The position numbers were made by a program, and so were the translations under genes. Shown here piece after piece: positions 23,571-32,153 of a stretch of 33,188 nt of DNA. Position 1 is the first letter of the stretch. Each line of letters opens with the position of its first letter. This DNA is from a virus. The stretch is taken from IMG/VR virus record IMGVR_UViG_3300042554_000322, positions 1 through 33,188 of that record; one strand, 5' to 3'. The notes under the pieces were generated by a model. That model saw nothing but the letters and a program-made list of their open reading frames with translations, did no database searches and was not told the DNA's origin.

Positions 23571-26261
23571 TTAAACCGGCTGGTAGGATTTAGGGTCTTT
23601 AGGATCACCGCCTATATATTTAGCTCTGTTGCCGTTTGCATCTGTGAAAATTTGCCCCGGTTGTGGCTTAGTACTCCCAGCTGCACTTGCGCTTGCCCCC
23701 GCGTCCGGTTGCGCCCCACCCCCGCCGAGTGCGGTTTTGTAGCGCTTTTCGGCATCCGCTAGTTTTGTGCGTAGGCTCGCCACACTTTCGCCCGCTGGCA
23801 ACGGCAGCCCTAATTCCGCATTTGTCAGCATTTTGTTGATAGCGGTTATTTCGTCTTGGATTACGTTAGCCGCGCCTGTACCCGCACGAAGACTTGCATA
23901 TGGATCAACCTTAAACATCTTAGCGTAGTCTTCCGTAGCTATACGTTTGAGCTGCGCCAACTCTTGTTGGTTAGGGTTACGTCCGTTTGCTTTAGTAAAG
24001 TCAGCAACCGCGCCCTCAATGTAGTTCCCAAGCGCTTGACGATTAACGTCAGTCTGACCCGCACGCTGTACAGCAAACCCTTCACGTGCAATCTGTAACT
24101 GCTGCGCCAGTTTTTTATCTTCCTGTGCAATGTTCGCCAACTTTTCTGTCTTGCTGGCATCGAGTGCGTACATGTTTTGTTGGATGCCTGCAATGCGATC
24201 CGCAGATTTCTGCGCCTCGGCGTATTTACCGCGCTTATCAAGCCGCTCATAACGTGCAGTCTCTATGCGTAGCTTATCTGCCTCACGCTTGGCATCGCGC
24301 TTAAGTTTGTCGAGTTCTTTGACGTTGCGCCCAACAATTGCACCTGCTTTACCAAACGCAGTAGCAAACGGAACGGATTGACCGAAAGCCTCCATAGCTT
24401 CGAATGCCATACCCGCTTTAGACATCGCCTCGGACTCAGGGCTAATCTCTGAAGACTTAGCAAGCTTTTCAGACAGCTCAATAGACTTATCTGGACCGAG
24501 GAATCTTTCTTGTTCGGCTAAGCTGGCTTCAATATCTTTAGCCCGATCTGTCTCTGTGCGGAAAGCTTTCAATGGGTCTAAAGCACGAAGGTTTGCTATG
24601 TCGTCGGGCTTTGCCTCAACCTTATTACCTTTAGCGAAAGCGACGATACCGCCACGCGCCATCTCAGGCATCTCTTCACGCTCGCCTACTGCGGTGTCAC
24701 CAAACATAGTCTCAGATAGCGGAGCCGCAGCGATACCCGAGTCTGCACCCATATCAGCGGCGATCATCTCGTCCTTGATGGTAGTCTCAGGGATAGACTC
24801 AGCGAGGATGTTGGCGTTGCGTAGTCGAGCGTTTAACGTCTGCTGTTCCTGTACTAATGCGAATGTAGTTGCGTCACTAGCGTTTTGCTTAACGGCCTCA
24901 AGCTGCTCTTCCGACATGCCATTCAGCGCCGCACGTAGCTTGTTGATGTCCATCGTGTTAGGCACAGAGCCTTGGGGCTGCGGAGCTGCATCAGCAATAC
25001 CACCTTCAGGCACGCCACCCTCTGCGTAACCCTTGACGATGCCGCCCTCCTTGAACCCACCCTTACCTAACTGCGAAAGGCCGTACGCACCCAGACCCAT
25101 CTGCGCAATTTGTGAGGATAGCGGAGGCGGGGCTTGGAACTGCTGATACGAGACTTGAGATAGCGGGACACCACGTAGGATGTCCGACAAGAATGATAGT
25201 TGCTGCTGCTCGTAGCCACGCTGACCCAAAAAGTCTTGATAAGCTTGACTGAGTTTTTGCTGGTCGAGCTGTTGCTGTTGAGCGCCCGCCGCAGCTTGAG
25301 CACGCATCGCTGCTTCCTCCTGACCAAACTGTTGTTGACCGAGCGCACCTAACTGCCCAGCGGCAGCGAGCTGCTGTTGCAGACCCTGCATGCCATAACC
25401 AGCACCAAATTGACGGGACTGCTCCGACATGCGTTGGGCTTCTGTGCCGTAACGTGCAGCGGCTTCCGCAGCCGTCATACCTTGACCAAAACCAAACTGA
25501 CGCGACTGCTCAGTCCCTTGCTGTGCCTGCATATACGCTTGCTGGTTAGCCAGTTGTGCTTGCAGTCTAGCCTGCTGTTCCGCGTTGAACTGCTGCGTAG
25601 CACGATCAAATGCTGCTTGACCCCCACGAGCTTGAATATCACCCAATTGCATACCGAGGTTACGCTGGCGTTCCGCTTCGACTAAGCCTTGACGAGACCC
25701 ACCAAACGCACCTTGCTGTACGGCCTGCGCTTGTTGCTTTTGCCCCAAGATGTCGGACTGACGCATAGCTTCACGTTTTTCAATGTTCGTGACAGCTTGT
25801 TGGTACGGCGACATAAAAGCTTCTGCCATACCGGGACGGGTAAAGCTGCTAGTCCGTGCACCCATAATGCCGAATTGCCCCGGTTGATACTGCCCCGGCG
25901 CTTGATATACGTTGGAGAACCCTGTGGGGTCATACCCAGTACCGGCAGCGCGTAGCCCAGCGCCAGCAGCAAGTTGTGACGCCATACCAGTCTGCGCGGT
26001 AGGGCCAAGATTTCCTGCTGCCTCAAACGATTTCTGCTGTAGCGGTTTAAATTCAGCGATGCGCTGCTCGCCGTATGGCTGATAAGGAGTTTTAGAATAG
26101 GCTTCTGCGCGTCCAAGCATCCGCTCGACGGTGGGCCTTGCGTACTCAGGAATAGTTGTAGTGGTCTGTGTGGTGCTAGATGGCTGCGCCTGCCCACCAC
26201 CGCCGGGGTAAAGTCTGCGCCCATCACTGCTGTAACCGTTAAATTTATTCCTGATAATCAT
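23571..26261 (-). CDS. Gln-rich internal virion structural protein (896 aa)
   Basis: I set the start at ATG 26261, which forms an ATGA overlap with the upstream GNAT-like gene and has AGGAGC in front; a longer reading to 26312 is rejected. Residues about 60-380 are Gln/Ala/Gly-rich with imperfect repeats (EQSRQFGFGQGM and EQSRQFGAGYGM). Glycine-loop motifs (GGIVKGYAEGG at about 405, RGGIVAFAKG further on) recur, and a long coiled-coil region fills the C-terminal half. The end reads KYIGGDPKDPKSYQPV. The layout suggests an extended helical ejection protein comparable in position to T7 gp15. Assignment is by composition and order, not by alignment. Confidence 0.65.
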   Translation of the reverse strand: MIIRNKFNGYSSDGRRLYPGGGGQAQPSSTTQTTTTIPEYARPTVERMLGRAEAYSKTPYQPYGEQRIAEFKPLQQKSFEAAGNLGPTAQTGMASQLAAGAGLRAAGTGYDPTGFSNVYQAPGQYQPGQFGIMGARTSSFTRPGMAEAFMSPYQQAVTNIEKREAMRQSDILGQKQQAQAVQQGAFGGSRQGLVEAERQRNLGMQLGDIQARGGQAAFDRATQQFNAEQQARLQAQLANQQAYMQAQQGTEQSRQFGFGQGMTAAEAAARYGTEAQRMSEQSRQFGAGYGMQGLQQQLAAAGQLGALGQQQFGQEEAAMRAQAAAGAQQQQLDQQKLSQAYQDFLGQRGYEQQQLSFLSDILRGVPLSQVSYQQFQAPPPLSSQIAQMGLGAYGLSQLGKGGFKEGGIVKGYAEGGVPEGGIADAAPQPQGSVPNTMDINKLRAALNGMSEEQLEAVKQNASDATTFALVQEQQTLNARLRNANILAESIPETTIKDEMIAADMGADSGIAAAPLSETMFGDTAVGEREEMPEMARGGIVAFAKGNKVEAKPDDIANLRALDPLKAFRTETDRAKDIEASLAEQERFLGPDKSIELSEKLAKSSEISPESEAMSKAGMAFEAMEAFGQSVPFATAFGKAGAIVGRNVKELDKLKRDAKREADKLRIETARYERLDKRGKYAEAQKSADRIAGIQQNMYALDASKTEKLANIAQEDKKLAQQLQIAREGFAVQRAGQTDVNRQALGNYIEGAVADFTKANGRNPNQQELAQLKRIATEDYAKMFKVDPYASLRAGTGAANVIQDEITAINKMLTNAELGLPLPAGESVASLRTKLADAEKRYKTALGGGGAQPDAGASASAAGSTKPQPGQIFTDANGNRAKYIGGDPKDPKSYQPV

Positions 26262-26662
26262 AATTTTGCTCCTACAACCCTGTACTTTTCCGAAAGACCG
26301 AATCGTTGCCACAATCTAGTTGCTGACTCACGTGAGGCACCCTCTATATAGGTTGCGCCAAACGCTTTGAGTAACTCTGTGAACTGCGCGTACGTTTCGT
26401 GGCCTGTAATTAGTTTGCCACCCATCGTGACAATAAAGGCAACCCGATCTTTTGGGCGGTTGTAAAACTGAATCGTTGCAGCACCATGTATAACTTGGTC
26501 GTCGTCAATCGCAACTATAAGTACCCAAGTGCCATTTGTTACGTAAAGCTTAGCGTGTTCAATGTTGTAGTCGTCTTGATACGCCAAGGCCGCATCGATG
26601 AATTCCTCCACCTGCGGCCATAATTGGTTTACATAGTTAACGTCTACGTGTTGTATCTTCAT
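26258..26662 (-). CDS. GNAT-like small internal virion protein (134 aa)
   Basis: The sequence resembles a compact GNAT acetyltransferase fold: an N-terminal helix pair, strands WVLIVAIDDD and GAATIQFYN, then VAFIVTMGG, a helix (YAQFTELLKAFGA), and a final strand/helix (RLWQRFGLSEKYRVVGAKL). Similar short GNAT-like proteins lie among the internal virion genes of podoviruses, in the position of T7 gp13. An acetyl-CoA-binding RxxGxG/A loop is not evident, so it may be structural rather than catalytic. Both ends form ATGA overlaps with neighbours. Confidence 0.65.
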   Translation of the reverse strand: MKIQHVDVNYVNQLWPQVEEFIDAALAYQDDYNIEHAKLYVTNGTWVLIVAIDDDQVIHGAATIQFYNRPKDRVAFIVTMGGKLITGHETYAQFTELLKAFGATYIEGASRESATRLWQRFGLSEKYRVVGAKL

Positions 26663-28137
26663 GCGGGCAGATGCTTATCTGCTTTACTGTTAATCGCTAC
26701 TTTGCCTTTACCTACCGACTTGCGGCGACCTTTTTGTATACGCTCCATCATGGCGTACAGCTTACGTGCACCAGCTTCTGTGGAGCCATTACCAAGCTCC
26801 GACACAATCCGGGCGGGCACTACAAACTCGCCATCAGCGAGACGAGCAGGCTGACGCTTCCCAATAACAGCAGGAATAGAATCAGAAACTCCATCGCCCG
26901 GCCCTTTCAATAGACGCCCACCATCAGAGTAGTCACCTAGATCAGACAAACCACCCCTTGCAAACTTTGGCTCACCGCTATACGCACTCACACCAGCATC
27001 GCCGCTTGGTGAAATGACGTTAATTGCTTCAGGGCGCTGCACCATCGGGTTGCTGTACATCGCTGTGTTAATGCCAGCCATCGGGTACCCAGTATTCGCT
27101 CCCACCGCGTTTTGTGCCGCCATCATTTCTACAGGGCCACCGATTGCATACGCTTTTGCTATGCCGCCCTCAGCTATTTTTTCAATTTCTTTGGCTTTAG
27201 GGGATGTAGCTGAGTAAGGCTCCAATGGTGTGAACTTAGAGTCAAAGTACATACGCTCACTAGTATCTTCTAGCGGACTAACTGCGTATGCCTCGGGGCG
27301 CTGAGTGCGCGTAAACTCGTACGGGCGAATCATGCCTTTGTCTTGTTCAGCTGGAGTTTTTGGTTTGCCGCCCATTAAGGCATTTACTCCAAGCCCCACA
27401 GCCGCACTAGTGGCATATGGGTGCTCTTTTATATAGTCACCTGCCGCATCCATACTAGGGTTCTGAATCAGGTTACCTAAGTTTGAGAGGAAATTACCGC
27501 CGGGTTGAATTGGACTCGCCGGTGGCAGCGCAGCAGCATTTGGAGAAAGACCTTGAGCGCCCTGAGCGTAGCTCATATTAGCGGGGCCGCGCATCGCGGT
27601 ATTGGCATTCCGAATATTTTCTACTAGGCCGGGTGCTTGTTGAGGAACTTGATTAACGAGCTGTTGTGAAACAGTCTGAGACGCTTTTATCATCTCAGGT
27701 GTCAGATTCCCCGCTTGTGAACCCAACCCGGCAAATTGATTAGCTGCATTCCATGAAGCTGGGTTTGCCCCCGCTGAAGCCACCTTACTCAACCCAGAAG
27801 CAGCGTTAGCAAAAGGAGTGGCGGCGTTAAACGCAGTTGGGATCGCAGTGCCTGCTTGTAGTCCGCCCAGTGCGGGTGCGGCTTTAGCGAATATGCCCGG
27901 TGCAGCGGTAGCGGTTAGCCCTTTGGTAGCGAGGGCAGGGAGGGCAAGTGAAGGCGCGGCAGCGGCGGCAGGTAATACAGAGGCCATACCCCCCAATGCG
28001 TTTAGGCCGAGACCACCAAGAACTCCCGAGGTAGCTGCGCCAGTACCGAGAATAGACCCCGCAGTTAGTCCAGTGGTAAGCGCCCCAGTAGTCGCTGTAG
28101 TAGCGGCAACAGCAGGAAGAGCGGCGGCAGCACCCAT
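26659..28137 (-). CDS. Ala/Gly-rich virion protein (492 aa)
   Basis: The start has GAGGTGAAATT upstream. The N-terminal 110 residues are highly Ala/Gly/Leu-rich and hydrophobic, like pore-forming ejection proteins. The C-terminal region (about residue 409 on) carries GPGDGVSDSIPA, then ARLADGEFVVPARIV, LGNGST and AGARKLYAMMERI. I recall this motif series from structural proteins of many phages. It shares Gly-rich EGGI/RGG loops with the 896-aa protein. In order it resembles T7 gp14. Its stop overlaps the GNAT-like start as ATGA. Confidence 0.65.
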   Translation of the reverse strand: MGAAAALPAVAATTATTGALTTGLTAGSILGTGAATSGVLGGLGLNALGGMASVLPAAAAAPSLALPALATKGLTATAAPGIFAKAAPALGGLQAGTAIPTAFNAATPFANAASGLSKVASAGANPASWNAANQFAGLGSQAGNLTPEMIKASQTVSQQLVNQVPQQAPGLVENIRNANTAMRGPANMSYAQGAQGLSPNAAALPPASPIQPGGNFLSNLGNLIQNPSMDAAGDYIKEHPYATSAAVGLGVNALMGGKPKTPAEQDKGMIRPYEFTRTQRPEAYAVSPLEDTSERMYFDSKFTPLEPYSATSPKAKEIEKIAEGGIAKAYAIGGPVEMMAAQNAVGANTGYPMAGINTAMYSNPMVQRPEAINVISPSGDAGVSAYSGEPKFARGGLSDLGDYSDGGRLLKGPGDGVSDSIPAVIGKRQPARLADGEFVVPARIVSELGNGSTEAGARKLYAMMERIQKGRRKSVGKGKVAINSKADKHLPA

Positions 28138-28198
28138 AATTTCACCTCAATGTCAATTGCAAGAAGTGTAGCACTTCACTGCGTCAAAGCCTACGGGA

Positions 28199-28519
28199 TT
28201 AGCCAACTTTCCAGTCGGTACCGTCCGAATAAACAGGCACTTTGCCACTACCGCCACCGGCAACCGTGGAGCCAAATGTTGATACCGATGAGTCGATGAC
28301 AAATGCTCTTGCCCCCACGCCCAAAGAAGCCGCGCCGGGCAGTGTTGCTACTTCGTAAACACCACTTAAGCAGAACCCTGCTGCGAGGTTATCAATGGTG
28401 GCAAAGTACTGCCGCAAGATGTTATTAAGTGTGTCTTGGTATTGCCGGTCATACTGCACTGGTGCAAACGGGAATAGTGGCGTTTTAGTAAGTGCAATAG
28501 TTTTAAGCTGCCTTGCCAT
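28199..28519 (-). CDS. Small structural protein (106 aa)
   Basis: A strong AGGAGGT ribosome-binding site precedes ATG 28519. The N-terminal half is helical (DTLNNILRQYFATIDNL); the C-terminal half has ARAFVIDSSVSTFGSTVAGG and a KVPVYSDGTDWKVG ending. I recall this ending from phage tail and virion proteins. It probably decorates or assembles with the tail hub encoded just upstream. After it lies a 61-base gap with a short GAAGTG/CACTTC stem (28163-28177) and no T-run. Confidence 0.65.
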   Translation of the reverse strand: MARQLKTIALTKTPLFPFAPVQYDRQYQDTLNNILRQYFATIDNLAAGFCLSGVYEVATLPGAASLGVGARAFVIDSSVSTFGSTVAGGGSGKVPVYSDGTDWKVG

Positions 28520-28524
28520 TGTGG

Positions 28525-30663
28525 CTACCTCCTGCCGTCCGGTCTGACATCAAGACGCGGGATACCTAGCTGCCACTGCGTACCCAACGTATCTGACTCA
28601 ACTTTGAACGCCATCTGCCGCCCACGCACCCGGCTATACACAATCTCAGTAAACTCTTGCACGCTGTATACCTGCTGCCCAGCGTAAGACTGCGCAGATT
28701 GAATTGTTGGGCTTGGCGATACACCATACCCAGAGCCGGGGTTCTGTCGTGGACGAACTACAAACTTAACGCGAGGCGTCTCTGGCGCGGGTGTAGTCGA
28801 ATTATCAAACGTAATGTCAGGCAAGATGCGCCACACAAACCCGTAGTTATGCCCATCCCCAATATCAAAATCGGACGATTGAATGTATGCGCTGATTGCG
28901 CTAGGCGGGTTGGTGCTACCGTCATCGACCGCAGCTTCGTGATACACCAATAAGTTACCGCTAGTTGCCGCCATCGGAAATTGACGTAGTGGGCTATCCA
29001 GCCAAGCCGTTCTATCCAGCGTGCCGTAATACCAAACACGGTCGAGGTAGTTGAAGATCACATAGCGATCGATGACATCGGAGTTAGCCGAGCAATAAAA
29101 CCACCAGATTTCAGAATAGCCTTCATTGGTACCAGCAAAGAACTGTTCCTGTTGATCACGGTTAATATCGCCAAACACGAACTGACGCAGTGAGCACGGT
29201 AGCGTTTCAACTCGACCAGAGTAAACATAAAACTTATCTACTCCCATCCAGTAAATAACACCAGCAGCCGTTGCCATCGCGTTCTGCGAAGCAATAGATA
29301 TGTTGTCCGCGAGTAGCGTGAAGCCCCACACCAGCGGGGGGCCAAAATATTGCATGGAGTAGATAGCGGCATCAGTCCAAACGATAATTTCTTGGCGGGT
29401 TTGTAACGCCCCTACAATGAATGAGCCGTGCGAAAGACGGAAATCACCCGCTTGGTTGGTGGGCAGTGGCTCCCAATCCGTATAGCTTTCTTGCGCAGTC
29501 CAACGAATCTGCATCGGGTCAAGCTCAGTCGTCGCATACGTGCCACTCGGGTCATTACAACCAAATGCAATCACAATACGAGAGGCATCCGACACCATAA
29601 TCTCGTTAACTTGCGACGGCGTATAAGTGTTAGACACAATAACGCCCCGTGTGCCGTAGGCAGGATTAGAACCCGAACCGGGTTGCCATAAATAAATAGC
29701 GCCGCCACGAGGGTTGAATAGCAAATCTTCGCCAAAATTGGACTGGCTCCATAAGCGTAGTGATACTTCAACCCCTATTGCACTAGGAAATCCTTCGCCC
29801 CAGCCGGGGAAGCCTGTGGCTTGTACAACCAAAGCGCCGTCACTATGAGATGCAGCAGTTGTGCCATCCGCACCACGGGTGCAGCCAGTAAAGTCGGTCG
29901 AGGTTTTGCCTGAGTAGGTAATGTATTCGCCATCAATCCATATAGCACCGCTAGTAGTAAACGCTGTTGTGCTTACCACGGTAATAGTCGTTGCTGAATT
30001 ATTAATCCCGCCGTTCAACGTAGACGACGAAGTACCCGGAATATATCCGCCCCACGGCGAAACGCCCCAACCAGTACCAACTGTGTTGATAGCAGGGGCT
30101 GTATTAATTTGATACGCCGCATCTGTTGCGCCCCCACCATCACCCGAATCCGATGCATTTGCCGCAACAGACGAAGTAATAGTGTATTGCGTCCCAGTCA
30201 ATACAGACTGAATTTGAAACTCGGAGTTTAGGATCGCAGCAGTGATATTGCCGCCAAGACTTACCGCACTTGAGAAAGTAACGAAGTCGCCCGCTTGTAA
30301 TCCTGAAATACCTGTATCTGTTACGGTAATCGTAGTTGAGCCGTTAGTAGCGGCAAACGTAGTTGTGTTCGTTGTTGTCGAGCGGATCGGCGTGATGTCA
30401 TAGTACGCACCGCCAGATTCAATATAAAATTTGAGGTTGGTGCCAACACCAGCGAGATTAAAACCTTTAAGCGTTACCCAGTTCCACAGCGAACGGCAGA
30501 CACCAAGAAAGGTGTTGTACGACAGCGCCGCCCAGCCGCCGATCTTCTCTGGGTAGCCAGAACGAAAGCGCACTTTGTCGCACTCAAACCAACCACCCTC
30601 GTTGGCAAGCGTCGTGCCTTCGCGGTTTACACCGGGGCGGAACTGTAGCTTCTGCAACGGCAT
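28525..30663 (-). CDS. Tail hub / DNA-stabilisation protein (beta-propeller type, 712 aa)
   Basis: The start has AAGGAATAGCC upstream. The protein begins QFRPGVNREGTTLANEGGW and has repeated beta elements typical of a podovirus tail nozzle or P22 gp10-like packaged-DNA stabilisation protein (TDAAIYSMQYFGPP, ADNISIASQNAMA, GVIYWMGVDKFYVYSG). Two inserted beta modules are visible, one near residues 95-185 (NGSTTITVTDTG) and one near 215-280 (NNSATTITV to DGEYITYSG, ending RGADGTTAASHSDGA). The C-terminus reads QLGIPRLDVRPDGRR. Its place before the ejection cassette fits a tail-tube role equivalent to T7 gp12 or P22 gp10. Confidence 0.75.
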   Translation of the reverse strand: MPLQKLQFRPGVNREGTTLANEGGWFECDKVRFRSGYPEKIGGWAALSYNTFLGVCRSLWNWVTLKGFNLAGVGTNLKFYIESGGAYYDITPIRSTTTNTTTFAATNGSTTITVTDTGISGLQAGDFVTFSSAVSLGGNITAAILNSEFQIQSVLTGTQYTITSSVAANASDSGDGGGATDAAYQINTAPAINTVGTGWGVSPWGGYIPGTSSSTLNGGINNSATTITVVSTTAFTTSGAIWIDGEYITYSGKTSTDFTGCTRGADGTTAASHSDGALVVQATGFPGWGEGFPSAIGVEVSLRLWSQSNFGEDLLFNPRGGAIYLWQPGSGSNPAYGTRGVIVSNTYTPSQVNEIMVSDASRIVIAFGCNDPSGTYATTELDPMQIRWTAQESYTDWEPLPTNQAGDFRLSHGSFIVGALQTRQEIIVWTDAAIYSMQYFGPPLVWGFTLLADNISIASQNAMATAAGVIYWMGVDKFYVYSGRVETLPCSLRQFVFGDINRDQQEQFFAGTNEGYSEIWWFYCSANSDVIDRYVIFNYLDRVWYYGTLDRTAWLDSPLRQFPMAATSGNLLVYHEAAVDDGSTNPPSAISAYIQSSDFDIGDGHNYGFVWRILPDITFDNSTTPAPETPRVKFVVRPRQNPGSGYGVSPSPTIQSAQSYAGQQVYSVQEFTEIVYSRVRGRQMAFKVESDTLGTQWQLGIPRLDVRPDGRR

Positions 30664-30665
30664 GG

Positions 30666-30917
30666 CTATTCCTTACTTTTGCCTGACGGCGTTGTATTGT
30701 TTGACGCATTGGTCGAGGGCGGCTTGGAGACGGGCGGCGTCGGCAGCGTACCCTGCAAGAAACTCTCCATCTCCTTTTGCCAATTCCGCACCGGAGGCTC
30801 CACTGCAAGATCGGGCGGTACCGGAGGCGGTACCATTTTCGGCGGGGCGCTCCTGCCTGTCGCGCAAGCTGTTAGTAAGAGCGGTAGCACGAGCATTAAT
30901 GTCCCTGATCTGCGCAT
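30666..30917 (-). CDS. Rz1-like outer-membrane spanin lipoprotein (83 aa), nested in Rz
   Basis: Reading from ATG 30917 (GGAGGGAAAAGG upstream) gives a lipoprotein signal with lipobox LTAC (Cys 18), then a Pro-rich stretch (APPKMVPPPVPPD), as in Rz1. All but the last seven bases lie inside the Rz gene in another frame. With Rz it should fuse the inner and outer membranes in the final step of lysis. A longer in-frame reading from 31109 covers Rz and is not needed. The stop is two bases before the tail-hub start. Confidence 0.85.
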   Translation of the reverse strand: MRRSGTLMLVLPLLLTACATGRSAPPKMVPPPVPPDLAVEPPVRNWQKEMESFLQGTLPTPPVSKPPSTNASNNTTPSGKSKE

Positions 30918-31146
30918 CCTTTTCCCTCCGCAGCTTGTCCGCCGCCTGTTGCATTTCTTGCTCACGTTGCCGGGCTTCTTCCTGCCCCTTGGCATAAGCG
31001 GCGTACTGCTCTGCCTTCTCTTTATCCCACGCCTGCTGGACTTCCGCTTGACCCGCAGAATTGCCTTTATAATACCCGCCCCCAGCTGCACCGGCAATCG
31101 CCAATACAAGCGTCAACAGCACCCACGGGTTGAAGAACGCTGTCAC
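30673..31146 (-). CDS. Rz-like inner-membrane spanin (157 aa)
   Basis: A GTG start at 31146 forms a GTGA overlap with the preceding gene. One N-terminal membrane anchor (VLLTLVLAIAGAAGGG, about residues 9-24) is followed by a long coiled coil rich in Gln, Glu, Lys and Ala (to about residue 95), the classical layout of an i-spanin. It pairs with the nested Rz1-like lipoprotein. The C-terminal part contains two cysteines. The arrangement shows a Gram-negative host. Confidence 0.88.
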   Translation of the reverse strand: MTAFFNPWVLLTLVLAIAGAAGGGYYKGNSAGQAEVQQAWDKEKAEQYAAYAKGQEEARQREQEMQQAADKLRREKDAQIRDINARATALTNSLRDRQERPAENGTASGTARSCSGASGAELAKGDGEFLAGYAADAARLQAALDQCVKQYNAVRQK

Positions 31147-31334
31147 TTAGTAGGCACCTTGGTAGCGTCTAGCTTCTTGTGAACTCGGACTTCTTTGCAG
31201 ACCTGCACCTCTTTACCCTTCTTGTCCTTCTGGGTGTTACAGACCTTCTTGGTCTCGGCAGCGTGAATCTGGAAAGCCAACACCAAACTTGTTAAAACGG
31301 TAACAAACATACGCAGACTAAGTAGCTTCATCAT
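31143..31334 (-). CDS. Small secreted basic protein (63 aa)
   Basis: The start has AAGGAAATCAC upstream; a second Met follows immediately. An N-terminal signal peptide ends near QIHA, leaving a mature basic segment of about 38 residues with two Cys (VCNTQKDKKGKEVQVC) that could form a disulfide. It lies between a 52-aa gene and Rz, so it probably acts in the periplasm during lysis. No family recognised. Confidence 0.65.
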   Translation of the reverse strand: MMKLLSLRMFVTVLTSLVLAFQIHAAETKKVCNTQKDKKGKEVQVCKEVRVHKKLDATKVPTK

Positions 31335-31343
31335 GTGATTTCC

Positions 31344-31502
31344 TTAAGTGCTTTTATAAGACGCGTTGTGTTTTGCTTCTAACTCACGTAAATCATTTGC
31401 AACATCTGATACCCCGTGCCAGTCTTCTAGAGCAATCATTACCTGTAAGTAGTCCAACAGTATGCTCTTTTGTGTTTCAAAGCTGGTGTAATCTTTGTTC
31501 AC
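31344..31502 (-). CDS. Small hypothetical protein (52 aa, GTG start)
   Basis: A short frame starts at GTG 31502 with CCGGAG upstream. It overlaps the stop of the holin candidate as GTGA and ends nine bases before the next start. The product is acidic and helical (VNKDYTSFETQKSILLDYLQ and LEDWHGVSDVANDLRELEAK). The overlap and filling of an otherwise empty 160-base gap support it. Function unknown. Confidence 0.65.
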   Translation of the reverse strand: MNKDYTSFETQKSILLDYLQVMIALEDWHGVSDVANDLRELEAKHNASYKST

Positions 31503-31969
31503 GAAATCTCCGGATGAGGGGGTTGCACTGGGGCTGGTTTACCGCCATAGCCTGTAGCCACCGGCAGAGGCGAACTAATAGGATCAATGGTTGGCTCCAT
31601 ACGTACAGGTGTTTGCGTAGGTGCAGGTGCCTTGGGAGCCGGTGGTGTTGGCTTGTCGTCTCGTTCTTCCTTGGTTGACAGCCCCGGCGGTACAAACTGC
31701 TGAAGCGCATCCTTACCCTTGACGGCAAGCAGGGTTGCCAAAGATCCTAAAATATATTTAGACATGTCCGACAAGATCAGGAAGAACTGCTTGTCCGCCG
31801 GTGCCATCCCGCTCATCGGTTGCTCGACGAATACGACAGAATACAAGCTCACGCCCACCATAATGATCACGACGCAGCAGAACGTAACAGCAATACAGAA
31901 CTTAATTACTGCATCGTGTTGTTCCTGTGTCAGTGCAAGGAACTGGCTTATTAGTTTTAGCGGGTTCAT
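31499..31969 (-). CDS. Holin candidate (156 aa, Pro-rich tail)
   Basis: The start has AGAGGAACCCA upstream. One clear membrane span (residues about 22-48, FCIAVTFCCVVIIMVGVSLY) is followed by a second, weaker hydrophobic stretch (about 61-84, YILGSLATLLAVKG). A Pro/Ala-rich, probably disordered tail of about 55 residues completes it. Location beside the endolysin and spanins supports a holin role, but the tail is longer than in typical holins. The first 68 bases overlap the upstream lipoprotein gene. Confidence 0.6.
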   Translation of the reverse strand: MNPLKLISQFLALTQEQHDAVIKFCIAVTFCCVVIIMVGVSLYSVVFVEQPMSGMAPADKQFFLILSDMSKYILGSLATLLAVKGKDALQQFVPPGLSTKEERDDKPTPPAPKAPAPTQTPVRMEPTIDPISSPLPVATGYGGKPAPVQPPHPEIS

Positions 31970-32153
31970 TGGGTTCCTCTTTCATCACTTCCGGTTTCAA
32001 CAACTGATCCGGGCAGGTTCCTGTTACAGCACATTGTGGACGTTGGCATCGCGGTTTGTCCCAGTTTTCTGGGTTCTGACAAAAGTACCGAACCCGCTCA
32101 CACCCGCTAAGCCAAACGACTGCCAGTATCAAGCATAGCCAACGCAATTTCAT
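31902..32153 (-). CDS. Cys-rich lipoprotein (83 aa)
   Basis: I choose ATG 32153 (MKLRW), with AGGGAG upstream; the longer reading from 32201 lacks support. A signal peptide with canonical lipobox LSGC (Cys 18) is followed by a mature part rich in Cys and Pro (five further Cys). It overlaps the endolysin end by 47 bases and the holin start by 68. It is distinct from the Rz1-like protein, so the lysis cassette encodes two lipoproteins. Confidence 0.7.
   Translation of the reverse strand: MKLRWLCLILAVVWLSGCERVRYFCQNPENWDKPRCQRPQCAVTGTCPDQLLKPEVMKEEPNEPAKTNKPVPCTDTGTTRCSN

Noticed and set aside
28141-28198. Possible promoter or terminator in the gap upstream of the 492-aa gene
   Set aside because: A GAAGTG/CACTTC stem and a TGCTACACT word exist, but there is no T-run and no -35 at proper spacing.
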